A stretch of DNA of 64,000 nucleotides, taken from the NCBI GenBank assembly GCA_021927905.1, contig BLLK01000014.1:1-64000 (forward strand), in the 5' to 3' direction. Below, one piece after another: positions 21,640-32,035 of the stretch; the first letter of the stretch is position 1; every line of letters begins with the position of its first letter. The DNA comes from Chaetoceros tenuissimus. Taxonomy: Eukaryota > Bacillariophyta > Thalassiosirophyceae > Chaetocerotales > Chaetocerotaceae. The position numbers were made by a program, and so were the translations under genes. A model generated the notes under the pieces. It worked only from the letters and a program-made list of their open reading frames with translations, made no database searches and was not told the DNA's origin.

Positions 21640-22842
21640 ATGGCTTCTCAATCTGAAGTAGCTTCAGCTTTATCGATACTATGTATCTGGTACCAACACA
21701 ATAAAAGAAATAAACGTGAGAAACCAGCTATGAAGATAGTTAGAACAATTTCCTGCCTCTTTCTGGCAAAGATAGCTCAAGCTGATGTGGTTCAGAGTAT
21801 GATCGATTGGGTGAATTCAAACGGTGGATCATTGAATGAAAAAATTGAAATACGAAGGCTAGACCCTTCTGATTCTTCATCCCCTATGGGAGTTTTTGCG
21901 AAGGAACGCTTGGAGCAAGAAGAAATTATTATGTATATTCCTACCTCACTCTATCTTAATGTATGGGACGAAGCTACCAATATGGATGAACTTGAAGGTG
22001 TAGAGGCCTTTGAGGCAAATAATTCAAACTTGTGCAAACTAACTCACAAACTAGCGAAAGAAATGAAACTAGGCGAGAAATCACAGTTTGCTCCATACAT
22101 CGCATATCTCAAAACTCAGAGAGAAGGACAACTTCCAGCATTATGGGCAGAAGAAGCAAGAACTTTGTTACGATCAATCTCTCAGCCAAAGAGTCAGATT
22201 GTAGACTGGATAGAGGACAACTTTCAAAAGAAGGGATGTATATCGGAAGATCCTTTCGAAGTGCACATGCTAGCGCTGGTACTGCAGAGAAGCTTTGATG
22301 CTGCTATGATTCCACTCTGGGATATGGTCAATCACGATAATGGTCGCATCAATACAAAGAACACCTCAATTTACTCCAAGAAAGGTATTGAGGTAATGGC
22401 TTCGCGAGTTATCGATGAAGGTGAAGAAATATTTGCTTCATACGACCTTTGCCTGGATTGTTTTGACGTTGAGGATTATTGGGGAACGCAGGAAGTGCTA
22501 AAAGATTTTGGTTTCGTTGAGCCATATCCTCATCGCTGGATTGAGTACAACAATGGTAAAACAATCTGGTACTTGATTATGGAAGTTGATGGAGAGTTGA
22601 AAGTAGCTTTTGATACCGTAGATGAAGATGGTTTTGGAGTTCCAGACAAAGAAGATGTAGAAATCTTGAAAAAGGAATTGAAACGTCTGGAATCGATGGA
22701 AAGTGAATTGCAGAGAAAGAGGAACTCTTCTATACCTGATTATCAGTGGGATACGATTGTGAAATTCTTCCATGCGAAGAAGATGGGTCTGTCTATGGCC
22801 ATTGAAGCAGCATCTGGAAACGCTGCTTATGTTGATTTTTAA
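21640..22842 (+). CDS. SET-domain protein (SETD3/Rubisco-LSMT-like)
   Basis: Single exon, 400 residues. The split SET fold is recognisable: GVFAKERLEQEEIIMYIP (about 84-101), an iSET helical insert, then MVNHD (229-233) and GEEIFASYD (261-269), the N-H and Y residues that bind S-adenosylmethionine and the target lysine or histidine. Family members methylate Rubisco, actin or ribosomal proteins; the substrate here is unknown. A second ATG at 21730 (residue 31) starts a convincing signal peptide (MKIVRTISCLFLAKIAQA), which the first ATG would bury behind 30 extra residues. The 21730 start with 370 residues is therefore equally or more likely, implying a secretory or plastid-route protein. The C-terminal Rubis-subs-bind domain is short and weak. 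Confidence 0.85.
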   Translation: MASQSEVASALSILCIWYQHNKRNKREKPAMKIVRTISCLFLAKIAQADVVQSMIDWVNSNGGSLNEKIEIRRLDPSDSSSPMGVFAKERLEQEEIIMYIPTSLYLNVWDEATNMDELEGVEAFEANNSNLCKLTHKLAKEMKLGEKSQFAPYIAYLKTQREGQLPALWAEEARTLLRSISQPKSQIVDWIEDNFQKKGCISEDPFEVHMLALVLQRSFDAAMIPLWDMVNHDNGRINTKNTSIYSKKGIEVMASRVIDEGEEIFASYDLCLDCFDVEDYWGTQEVLKDFGFVEPYPHRWIEYNNGKTIWYLIMEVDGELKVAFDTVDEDGFGVPDKEDVEILKKELKRLESMESELQRKRNSSIPDYQWDTIVKFFHAKKMGLSMAIEAASGNAAYVDF

Positions 22843-23063
22843 AGGGGTTTCCAAACCAATATGTTGTGAGCTTTTTTAAGTGGTATAATACGTATGTGTA
22901 ATTAATAAAGCTAGTTTGTTCATTTATCACAAACGGTGCCTAAAATTAGCTTGTGAATATTGCATAACTACTTTGTCTTTTGGGATTGCAGTTTGTAAAA
23001 GCATGACAAATCAAATGTCCAACATAATGTGATTACTTTATTAAAATATCAAAACAATGTAGT

Positions 23064-23558
23064 TCACACTTCTGCTGGAGTTTTACAAATCATTGCATCA
23101 ACGGCATGTACTGGAGCGTTAGATCCTTTCAACTCATCCCAGAGTGCTTTGTAGACCATTTGTTGTCTTTGAACTGCTCTCTTTCCTTCAAACTTTTCAC
23201 TAACCACAGTCACAGAAATATGGGATCCATTTGGATCATCATATGCACCTTATAAAATTTGAATTAGTACACGTCAATGTAAAAATATTGTTGAGCTCAA
23301 AGTCACCCAACATTTGCCAGTAAAAATAACCTTTTCCAACTCACCTGTGACTGTAACCTCGTCAGTTTCTAGCGCCTTCATAATCTTTCCCTTGCAAATA
23401 TCGACAATAGTCTCTCCACTTCCCTCAGTGCTCATGAACCTACTAACGATAGATGATCTTGCTCTATTCTGAATCAGAGCTCGTGCTGGAGTCGAGAATG
23501 CTTTTGAAGCTGAAGATAGCATGGCGATAAAGATAAAAAATAAACCCGCGCGGTACAT
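23064..23558 (-). CDS. BolA-like protein, plastid-type presequence
   Basis: Exons 23558-23345 and 23248-23064 (96-bp intron, GTGAGT...ATAAG) encode 132 residues. The N-terminus is a signal peptide followed by SKAF/ST, an ASAF-like plastid address, and a basic region (ARALIQNRARSS). The BolA fold follows: IVDICKGKIMKALETDEV, then in exon 2 GAYDDPNGSHISVTVVSEKF with the loop histidine, ERKRAVQRQQMVYKAL-type helix (here KRAVQRQQMVYKALWDEL) and VHAVDAMI with the invariant C-terminal histidine. BolA proteins pair with monothiol glutaredoxins in Fe-S cluster trafficking and redox sensing; a plastid role is inferred from the presequence. Without splicing the frame ends after 94 residues and lacks half the fold. 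Confidence 0.9.
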
Positions 23559-23905
23559 TTGATTCTGTTGAAAATTATTGTACCGAATGTATTTATGCCA
23601 AGAAGAGAGTGATGATGTGATGATGGAATAGAGAGTGATGAGTGATGAGATGAAGATGGATGTGACGATGTTGAAAACCTGAACGCAATATCTTTACAAT
23701 AGGTATCTAGCTCACTACAAGAAGATGTAACACCTAGCCATACAAATATATGTAGCTAGACATCAAGAGGACCAATCCTTGTTGTTAGACATGACGACAG
23801 GATCAACAAAATAAATAATGAACCAATGAACCAACCATTGTAGATGGACGATGTGATGTTCTGAAAAGAAAAACAATATTATCAATTCATACAGAAGTCA
23901 ATAAA
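23559..23905. other. divergent promoter, BolA (-) / SerRS-like (+)
   Basis: Contains a GATGA/GTGATGA-rich simple stretch at about 23607-23672. No gene or RNA recognised. Confidence 0.45.
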
Positions 23906-25627
23906 ATGCCATTGGATCCTGCATTATTCAGACAAAGTGAAGAAGGTGGTATTATTGAGGAAGTAGAAAGATGGCAAGAACTGCGATTCTCTAATCAGAA
24001 AGATATCAATTTAAACATCAAACTGCTAATACACGAAATAAACAAAGCAGAATCGCGACGAAGAGAAATTCTAAAGGATGAATCACATAAAAGAACTCTT
24101 ATAAATAGATATCAGAAGCAACTTGCTCCAAAGAAGAAAGTGACTAATGTAGCAGATGAAAAACACGAAGAAAAATCGGAAGAGGATTTGAAAGAGGCCT
24201 TGTCAAACCTGAAGAAAATTCTACCTACAATATCTGCCAAGCTTGCAGAGTCGACACAGAATTTGGAAGATCTGATTACAAGAATACCCAATGTTGTTGA
24301 TGAATCATTGTTTCAATATGACTTTGAGGACTTCTTTCAACGTCGATGTCAGAAAATTACATCCGCACCATCAGACACATTGAAAGACCCTTTGTTTTGT
24401 CTTTGTGGAAGTGAAACAATAGTGGTGCCAAATTTCAATCAAGTAAAGAAGGAAGTTTTAGATGAAAGCTTGGTCAATATAAGAGGAAAGACTTTTTTAA
24501 TAGGTGATGGATTGAAGATTTGGTCTTCAATGATTGCATATGGAAGAGATTATTTTCATTCTATAGACTCTTTTCAAAAATGTATACGTCTGCCTGAATT
24601 CTATCCACTTTCAACACCAGATGCACACTCCATATACGGATGCAAAGCAGGACTTTCTGAAACGCCAAACACCTGCAGCTTCTGCGATGAAAAATATCTA
24701 CACGATGTGCCAGCACACGTTTCACTGTTGCAAGCGAATAAAAATGAAATTTTCTCCAATAAAATGCTACCTTTTGTACAACCATATCAAATTGATCAAC
24801 AGTCAAACCAAACATCGAAATTTGCACATAGTATGGAGAAGCTTGAAGTCTTTGCTCTTAGTGTGAGTAGTATCTTTGCTTCACGTCAATTGCAAGATGA
24901 AATTGTTACGCATATAGTTTCCTTCTACAAAAGTTTACTTTGCAAAACCGAGGATTTAACAAACGGCAAGGTTTCTTTGATCAGCAGTGATGAGGAGGCT
25001 CCAATTCAGGTTCAAGTATTGGATCCATCTGAGTTGAAATTCCACCAATGTCGAAGAATTGTTATCAAAGGATATCTACCATCGACAAAGTCTTTTGTAT
25101 GCCTTGCGTCAGTTTCAAACTCAAGTGACTATGTTTCTCGTCATTTCAAAATAAAGTGTAGTGGCAAAACGAATAACTTATGCAATGAATATGCTCATAT
25201 GATCCATGGATCAATTTTGCACGAAGATGCATTACAATGGATGTTAGAACATAATCTATCAGTCGCCCAATGTCAAAACGGTGATAAAAGCATGGACTTT
25301 CAAGGGGTCACAATTCCATCAGTCTTAACGTGTCACTGCAAATTGAATGATAGCAAAGTCGAAAATACAGCAATATGGCTACCATTTCGAAGGACAATAT
25401 CGAAGGCAAAATCAGGAAAGATGAAGGTGAAAGCATTCAAACATATCCCAGAAAGCATAGCTGCATCTTCCAAGTCGAAAGTAGAAAACATTTCAAGCGC
25501 ATCAAAGAATCATTCATTCGAGAAAAGTCTTGTCAAAAGCGAGAATTTGACAGGAAACGTGAACATTGAGGGTGCAAGGCTTGAAGCTATGTGTAATCCT
25601 TACGAGTTCTTGCCTTTATACCAATAG
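23906..25627 (+). CDS. degenerate seryl-tRNA-synthetase-like protein (probable non-catalytic paralogue)
   Basis: Single exon, 573 residues. Residues 1-~130 match the SerRS N-terminal tRNA-binding arm: MPLDPALFR start, long charged antiparallel helices and a terminal ITRIPNVVDESLF like the usual l-x-x-IPN-x-x-x-x-S-V-P. The rest follows the SerRS class II core in order: GDGLKIWSSMIAYGRDYF, EFYPLSTPDAH, SMEKLEVFAL (like the F-x-K-x-E strand after motif 2), LQDEIVTHIVSFYKSLL, CRRIVIKGYLPSTKSFVCLASVSNSSDY (shown only as its ends CRRIVIKGYLP and CLASVSNSSDY), and AHMIHGSILHEDALQWMLEHN in the motif 3 position. The class II arginines expected in motif 2 (F-R-x-E) and motif 3 (T-x-R) are not visible, so aminoacylation is unlikely. 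The C-terminal ~60 residues are Lys/Ser-rich. Relation to insect SLIMP is only by analogy. Family call by eye. Confidence 0.72.
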   Translation: MPLDPALFRQSEEGGIIEEVERWQELRFSNQKDINLNIKLLIHEINKAESRRREILKDESHKRTLINRYQKQLAPKKKVTNVADEKHEEKSEEDLKEALSNLKKILPTISAKLAESTQNLEDLITRIPNVVDESLFQYDFEDFFQRRCQKITSAPSDTLKDPLFCLCGSETIVVPNFNQVKKEVLDESLVNIRGKTFLIGDGLKIWSSMIAYGRDYFHSIDSFQKCIRLPEFYPLSTPDAHSIYGCKAGLSETPNTCSFCDEKYLHDVPAHVSLLQANKNEIFSNKMLPFVQPYQIDQQSNQTSKFAHSMEKLEVFALSVSSIFASRQLQDEIVTHIVSFYKSLLCKTEDLTNGKVSLISSDEEAPIQVQVLDPSELKFHQCRRIVIKGYLPSTKSFVCLASVSNSSDYVSRHFKIKCSGKTNNLCNEYAHMIHGSILHEDALQWMLEHNLSVAQCQNGDKSMDFQGVTIPSVLTCHCKLNDSKVENTAIWLPFRRTISKAKSGKMKVKAFKHIPESIAASSKSKVENISSASKNHSFEKSLVKSENLTGNVNIEGARLEAMCNPYEFLPLYQ

Positions 25628-25928
25628 AAATCACATTCTTTTGTCTTTTTGCATATACAGTAACATTTAATAAAACTTCAAGCTTACTTCTAACATCTTC
25701 ATCTCGGCGTAATTGCTTTCAGTCTCGGTGAAAGAAAGCATAATCACCATAAAAGTTCATAACCTCTCATTTTGCTATTACATTATCAGTTCATCATCAG
25801 AATCAAATAGAAGCACAAAGAAGAAAAACCAAAAAGGCAAAATAGTTGTGGTGATAATCTAAAGAGATAGGAACACAATCTAAACATATTTCGACAAACT
25901 ATCCAAGATAGAAAAGAAACAAGTTCCT
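25628..25928. other. intergenic, PSMD9 upstream
   Basis: 301 bp between same-strand genes. Nothing recognised. Confidence 0.5.
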
Positions 25929-26774
25929 ATGATGACTGAAAGAAAAGAGCTTCTCAATCTGGATGAAAAACGCAAGGCACTTGAAGAGGAGGCATCGGTA
26001 ATCACGGATGAGCTCATGACTGCTGTAGATGGGAAAGAGCCAATGGGTATTTCTACGCCACTTGTAGATGAAGAAGGTTATCCAAGAGCAGATATAGATG
26101 TTTATAGGGCCAGGCATTTGCGAAAGAGACTCAATGAGATTAAATATGATCATGATGTAATCATGAAAAAGATTGAACAGGAAATGCTCAAAATTGTAAG
26201 TTCAAGAAATCTTTGACAGAAATGTTTCAGGAATTTTCTTATCGAATTTCAATACCTCTAGGAATCTAATGATAAGGAGGCTGAGAGAATAGCAAGACAG
26301 AGTCGAAAACCAAAACCTAAGTTTGATCCTGTCTCAGGTAAATGGGTTTGCTCGAACGCTGATGGAACCGTTGCTGGGATTGAAAATGGTCATTTACGAT
26401 CATTCAATGATATTGGGAAAGAAAATGAAGTTCAAGATATGAGCCAGAAAACAGAAAATTCAAACATTGAAGATAAAGTGGAGATGGAAGAAATTCTACG
26501 TGCATTCGCAAAGATTGAACTTGTCAGTTTGGATTCTCCTGCACAAGAAGCTGGTCTGAAGAAGGACGATTTGATACTAAAATTTGGAAGTGTGGACTAC
26601 AGTAATAATAGACAACTCAGAGCTCTGGGAGAAATTGTACAAAATTCATACGCTAATGGCTCCAGTATTACAATTCGTGTCAGCCGAAATGACAAGAACT
26701 TGAGTTTGAAATTATCTCCACAGCAATGGCCAGGGAAAGGCTTGGTTGGATGTACTTTTTCTCCAGTTCTGTAA
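25929..26774 (+). CDS. PSMD9: 26S proteasome assembly chaperone PSMD9/Nas2 (p27)
   Basis: Exons 25929-26195 and 26262-26774 (66-bp intron, GTAAGT...CCTCTAG, phase 0) encode 259 residues. The N-terminal helical hairpin carries the family signature GISTPLVDEEGYPRADIDVY (about 39-58) and continues RARHLRKRLNEIKYDHDVIM. A linker leads to the C-terminal PDZ domain: PFAK-type start (here AFAKIELVSLDSPAQEAGLK), DDLILKFG, and LSLKLSPQQWPGKGLVG as in known PSMD9 and Nas2. The protein holds Rpt5 during assembly of the proteasome base in the cytosol or nucleus. The two exons are each open on their own and join in frame. Confidence 0.95.
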
Positions 26775-27096
26775 ATATAATTGAAGTTTTTTGATGATGG
26801 GAAACTTGGAGTTTTACATAGACTAAATGTGGTCTTTTGACGATCCTTCAGTTTCATTCCATCACCTTTGGTCTAGTTTGTCGGCGATTCATTCTGACTT
26901 TGTGAGTACTCAATCGCACAGTATATAATAGATACAACAGAACTACTATCATTTCCATGTTGGATGTTGCTCATATGACAAACAAATAATTGCAATAATG
27001 TATGAAATATATAAAAAAAGCCATACTTAATGAAAGGATGAAAAGTCACGAAAATATGGGCATGTAATGTAGGAATGTTTAGTAAGGTACTGTGAT
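26775..27096. other. convergent intergenic spacer
   Basis: 322 bp between the ends of PSMD9 and the sugar kinase. A/T-rich, nothing recognised. Confidence 0.5.
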
Positions 27097-28206
27097 TCAT
27101 GGATTTTCAATAGATTTAAATTCTTCCATAATAAATGTATCATCTTGACGTGGTAATCCCGATCTTGCTCCTGTCCTTGCAATTTTCAAGGACGCTACTC
27201 GCGTGGCTATCCGTAGAGCATGCGATAAAGTTTTGTTGTTCCAGTCAAGTCCACTCTTCTTTATATTCCACACTGTTGAGAGGAACGCACCCTCAAAGGC
27301 ATCACCAGCTCCAGTAGTGTCAGTAATCTCAGAATCCTGACGAAGAATATCGCACCATAAAGTAGAGCACCTTTTCTCAACCTTGGGCTCACTGAATTCA
27401 GCTTCAAGGTGTTCATCATCGTTATCGTTCGAAAGATTCAGTAAATAGGATCCTGATGAACCTCTTGTCATGATCGCCAACGAAGCATTTGGTGCTTGTA
27501 TTGAAATCATTTGCTTAAATCTTTCAATGTTCTTCTCTTCATCATTGCTTAGTGGCTGATCGAGAGCCTTGGAGCAATAGTCCGAGTTACAAATAATAAC
27601 AGATGCATTCTTCATCAACTCTTGTAGTCCATCTCTTGGTCTCTCGACATCGACTGAATATGGAATATTGAAATCTACACACTGTTTTGATAAATATACT
27701 GCTGCTTCTGGGTGACGACAATCAAAATGAACTGCATGAAAATCTTTCAAAGGCAAATGATGCTTGACAAAATCTATAGACAAGTCTCTTGTAGCAGGTT
27801 GATGAATTATTGTTCGAGTATCTCCGACAACCATGATATAACTCCATGGCGAATTCCCTTCGTATCTCTCTACATACTCCATACCCACTTTTTCCTCCTT
27901 TAGTTCTTTCAGGATTGAATCGCCATTTGCATCATTTCCTATGGCAGTTAGCAAATGTACATCTGAACGACCTAGTCTAGCCATTGCCACTGCTGTATTC
28001 GCTGCATTACCTCCTCCGAAATGCTGCAATGTTTTGGATCGAACTTTTTCATCAGCATTTGGATAATTATCTAGTGTAGCAATAGTATCCATGGTTGATA
28101 TTCCAACACATAAAATCTTTGGTGGATTATTATTTGACATGATTGAGAAAGCTTGTGATCTTTGGCTCGATAAGAAACAAGCGAAACAAATGAAAAGATG
28201 CCACAT
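27097..28206 (-). CDS. pfkB-family sugar kinase (ketohexokinase/ribokinase-like)
   Basis: Single exon, 369 residues. The Rossmann-like start ILCVGISTMDTIATLDNYP, the substrate-side GGGNAANTAVAMARLG (about residues 64-79) and the anion-hole/base motif DTTGAGDAFEGAFL (near 297) are the two PfkB signatures, so an ATP-dependent phosphorylation of a sugar or nucleoside is expected. A small lid (THQPATRDLS-like, here IIHQPATRDLS) is present. The first 22 residues form a signal ending SQAF/SI, an ASAF-like plastid motif, but only about eight residues separate it from the kinase fold, and a second ATG (residue 23, 28140) would give a cytosolic enzyme. Exact sugar unknown. Confidence 0.9.
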   Translation of the reverse strand: MWHLFICFACFLSSQRSQAFSIMSNNNPPKILCVGISTMDTIATLDNYPNADEKVRSKTLQHFGGGNAANTAVAMARLGRSDVHLLTAIGNDANGDSILKELKEEKVGMEYVERYEGNSPWSYIMVVGDTRTIIHQPATRDLSIDFVKHHLPLKDFHAVHFDCRHPEAAVYLSKQCVDFNIPYSVDVERPRDGLQELMKNASVIICNSDYCSKALDQPLSNDEEKNIERFKQMISIQAPNASLAIMTRGSSGSYLLNLSNDNDDEHLEAEFSEPKVEKRCSTLWCDILRQDSEITDTTGAGDAFEGAFLSTVWNIKKSGLDWNNKTLSHALRIATRVASLKIARTGARSGLPRQDDTFIMEEFKSIENP

Positions 28207-28573
28207 ATATTATATAAATTTGGGCGAGACCTCCAGTTGAAGAATATCTACTTGCATAATATTCCTTCTTAGTATTATCTATGTGAGTGACCGTATCTAT
28301 TTACTTTGAAAAAGGAAAAAAAAAACACTTTTTGCGTTTTGTCCAATGCGCTCTTGGCCCAATTTGAATAGATTTCTGTTGTAACGAAGGTATAGGTTAT
28401 GAGTTTGCACAGATACCCTCATCTTTCTCCAGAAAAAAATGGTTGGTTGGCGTTGAGGAGGCCAAGATGTGCACACACTACACCATTCGCTTGGTCGCTT
28501 GGATCTAATACTTGGATCTATTACTCACCAACAATAGAGACCTATTACTTTTCAGATTTCATAGCTGAGCACC
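28207..28573. other. divergent promoter, sugar kinase (-) / importin (+)
   Basis: 367 bp. A poly-A run lies at 28314-28325. No further feature recognised. Confidence 0.45.
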
Positions 28574-31500
28574 ATGAACACTGAACAGTTGCATGTTGCT
28601 TTGCAGCAATCTTTCAGTCCAGATGCGAATCTGCGACTTCCAGCTGAAGAAACTATCAAGAACTTGAAGCATATTCCTGGTGCATCAAAGATGCTATTGG
28701 AAATTGCTTCGGAAAGACAGGTGCGTCAATATTTATTGATATGGTTCTTCAAGAATTCTTTCATATCTAACATATTCAACTATAGGTTCAATTTGAAGTT
28801 AGACAAGCTGCTGCTATTCAATTGAAGAATCTTTGTCGAGTTTGTTGGACTGAACGAATCTCTTTCATGGGAACAACAATTGATGGTAATGATGCATCCA
28901 AGCAAGTTTTGCTTTCAGATGACGATAAGGAGTTCGTTCGTGTAAATCTTGTTGGAGCACTTTTATCAGAGCCTGAAAAATCGGTGCAGGCTTTGTTTGC
29001 AGAGACTCTTCACTCTATAGCCATCCATGACTTCCCATCCAGATGGCCGACTCTTCTCCCAACACTTTTGCAGGCCATTAGTATGAGTAATGATGGATCA
29101 CAGGCTTTGCGAGTACATAACGCTTTGTTGGCACTCCGAAAAGTGTGCAAGAGATATGAATTTAAACCACGGGAACAGAGAGGACCACTTAATGATATTG
29201 TAGCTCAATCTTTCCCACTTCTCTTGCCACTTGCACAGCGTCTTTGTGACCCTAGCGAGAATAGCGTCGAGGCTGCAATGATGCTAAAGCAGATCCTTAA
29301 GATTTTCTGGAGTGCGACTCAATTTTATTTACCTGGTGATGCAACTGGAAACAATTCCTCCCCATGCCTTTCTAATCCACAAGGGATGCAACCTTGGTTC
29401 GACATAATACAAAAGTCTCTTGCAAAAGAGTTGCCTGAAGAAATCCAACCAAAGACAGTCGAGGAAAGAAATGCTTGGCCTTGGTGGAAGGTTAAAAAGT
29501 GGGCTGCACAAATCATGTCTAGACTGTTTTCAAGATATGGTATCGCGTCATATGCGGAAGATGAAGCTAAGGACTTTGCTCATTACTTTTCGCAAAATGT
29601 GGCTCCACAATTCCTTGGACCAGTTTGCGAGACTTTAAATCTTCGCGTACAGGGAAAGTTTTGCACAGACCGCGTAGTTCATCTTTGTCTTACTTTTGTT
29701 GATCTCGCTGTGGAGCTCGCACCAACTTACAAAATGCTGAAGCCTCATTTGGATTTCTTGTTATTCCAGGTTTGCTTTCCAACCGTCTGCCTATCATCTG
29801 AGGATATTGAACTGTTTGAGAATGATCCTCATGAGTTTGTACATAGGCAGAACTCCCCCCTCGCAGACTTTTATGATCCAAGAATGTCGGCTATTACTTT
29901 GATTCAAAACATTGTCAAACATAGAGGAAAAGATGCAACCGAGAAATTGTTAGGATTCATTCAGAATATTCTTCATACATACATCCAATCGGCTGATAAT
30001 GCAAAGAATCCAATTGAAAAAGATGGAGCTCTTCTTATCCTTGGATCAGTTTCAGATATTCTTTTTAAGAAGAAGAAGTTTGCTGGAGAAGTTGAAGGGC
30101 TACTTATCTCAAATGTATTCCCTGATTTCCAGAGCCCAGCTGGATTTCTCCGCAGTCGTGCCTGCTGGATGGTGCAAAGATTTTCATTTGTAAAATGGTC
30201 GGATGATGGAACAAATTTGAGATCTTTGATTGAGCTGGTGTTGAGATCTCTCAGTGATAGTGCACTTCCTGTTCAAATCGAAGCAAGTAAAGCGCTTCGA
30301 TTTTTAATTGATGCTGACGGTGCACAAGAGACTTTGATTCCTGTACTTCCAAAGGTACTTGAAGAATATTTTAGAATCATGAATGAAATTGGAAATGATG
30401 AAGTAGTTTCTGCTTTACAAGTGATTATTGACAAATTTGGAGATCATATTGGACCTCATGCTGTTGCTTTAATTTCACAGCTCACCATGGCATTTACTAC
30501 TTACTGTGATGCTGGGGAAGATGACGACGATGCAGCAATGGCTGCAGCTCAATGTTTGGAATGTATTTCAACTGTTCTGAAAGGGATTTGCCAACGTCCT
30601 GAACTTTATCGTACACTTGAACCACACCTATTGCCTGTAACGAAGCAAATTTTGAGTAAGGATGGCGATTTCATTGAGTACCTTGAGTACGCTCTTGATA
30701 TTGTTACATTCCTGACATATTTCCCAGATGATATTTCAGAAGAGTTATGGGAAATTTTCCCAATGATTTATGTTGCTTTTGACCAATGGGCATTTGACTA
30801 CTTGAATCTAATGGTACCTCCTCTTGAGAATTACATTGGAAAGGCTCCCCAAATATTTATGTCCAAAAGTGCTGTTGTCGAAGGAAAGACTGTCAGTTAT
30901 GTAGATTTGATTGTCAGTATTGTTGCAAAGACACTTCAGGAAGATCGTGCATCTGAAAACGAAATGCGTAAGGCTTTATCGTTGTACATGAGTCTTCTTC
31001 TAAATTGCAAGGGAATGTTGGATAACTACCTTCCAATGATAAATGATCACGTTCTCACAAAATTGGGACAACAAGCTTCTTCAGAAAACCCATTAACAAG
31101 AATCTCTTTGTTTATCGTAATTGCAGCAGCATTATATTACAATCCGCAGCTAGAATTAGCAGAGCTAGAGAAAAGAGGAGTCACTCTTCAAGTCTTTTTA
31201 CAATGGCTGAAGGATTCAGAAGAGATGGAAAGATGGTTGCCTCGCAAAATTACTGTTGTGGGATTGTGTTGTGTTTTGCAAATGCCAACGCCAACATTGC
31301 CAGTAGCTGTAGGAAATTTAATTCCGCAACTTGTTGCAACAGTTACTAGTCTAACAGGGAAGATAGAGGAAGATGCAAATAAGCAAGATGAACAGGATGA
31401 TACTGGAGGTGATGATGATTATGATGTTCATGATATTGGTGCAGATGACTTTGAAGGATTTGATGAGGACCAAGATGTTCACGATGTCAATGATGATGCA

Positions 31501-31791
31501 TATCTCGATGCTTTGAAAAACTTTAGTGGACAAGATGATGTTGCCCGTTTCTTGATTGGTGATGCATGGCTAGACGAAGATGACGAGGATGATGAGTTCA
31601 TCAGTCCACTTGATGATATTGATACTGCTATCTATTACAAAGATACACTGAAAGCAGCTTTTGAGAGAGAGCCCGTATTTTTCCAGCGTGTTCAAGGTGC
31701 TTTACCTGCCGGAGCTCTGCCAATGTGTCAACAACTCTTTGCAGTTGCTGAAGCAAGGCAGGCAGCTACATCTCAAAACCAGCAATCTTAA
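28574..31791 (+). CDS. IPO8: importin-7/8-type karyopherin beta
   Basis: Exons 28574-28720 and 28786-31791 (65-bp intron with a GTGCGT donor, phase 0) give 1,050 residues, the usual size of importin-7/8 (yeast Sxm1/Nmd5). The importin-beta N-terminal domain is split by the intron: ...EIASERQ / VQFEVRQAAAIQLKNL. HEAT-type helices fill the rest (FAETLHSIAIHDFPSRWP, WWKVKKWAAQIMSRLFSRYG are typical of this subfamily). A long acidic stretch (DDDYDVHDIGADDFEGFDED, about residues 925-945) lies near the C-terminus as in its homologues. Family members import ribosomal proteins, histones and signalling factors through the nuclear pore. The symbol follows the subfamily; orthology to IPO7 or IPO8 cannot be separated here. 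Confidence 0.93.
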
Positions 31792-32035
31792 TTTGTTATA
31801 ATGAAAAAATACATCGATGCTACTTCAGCATTGGAGATTAATTACAACTTTGGTTATGACTGTATTAACTTCAATTGTGGTTGTACGGTACACAACTGAC
31901 GTTTATGGAGGTTAGGGTTAGAATATTTAATACCAAAAACATTTGACATAGAAAGAGAAGTCGCCAGTTATATTTTACAATATTTGTTCTTCATCATACT
32001 TCTTTTCCAAATAAACCTACGCCTTGAACTGATTT

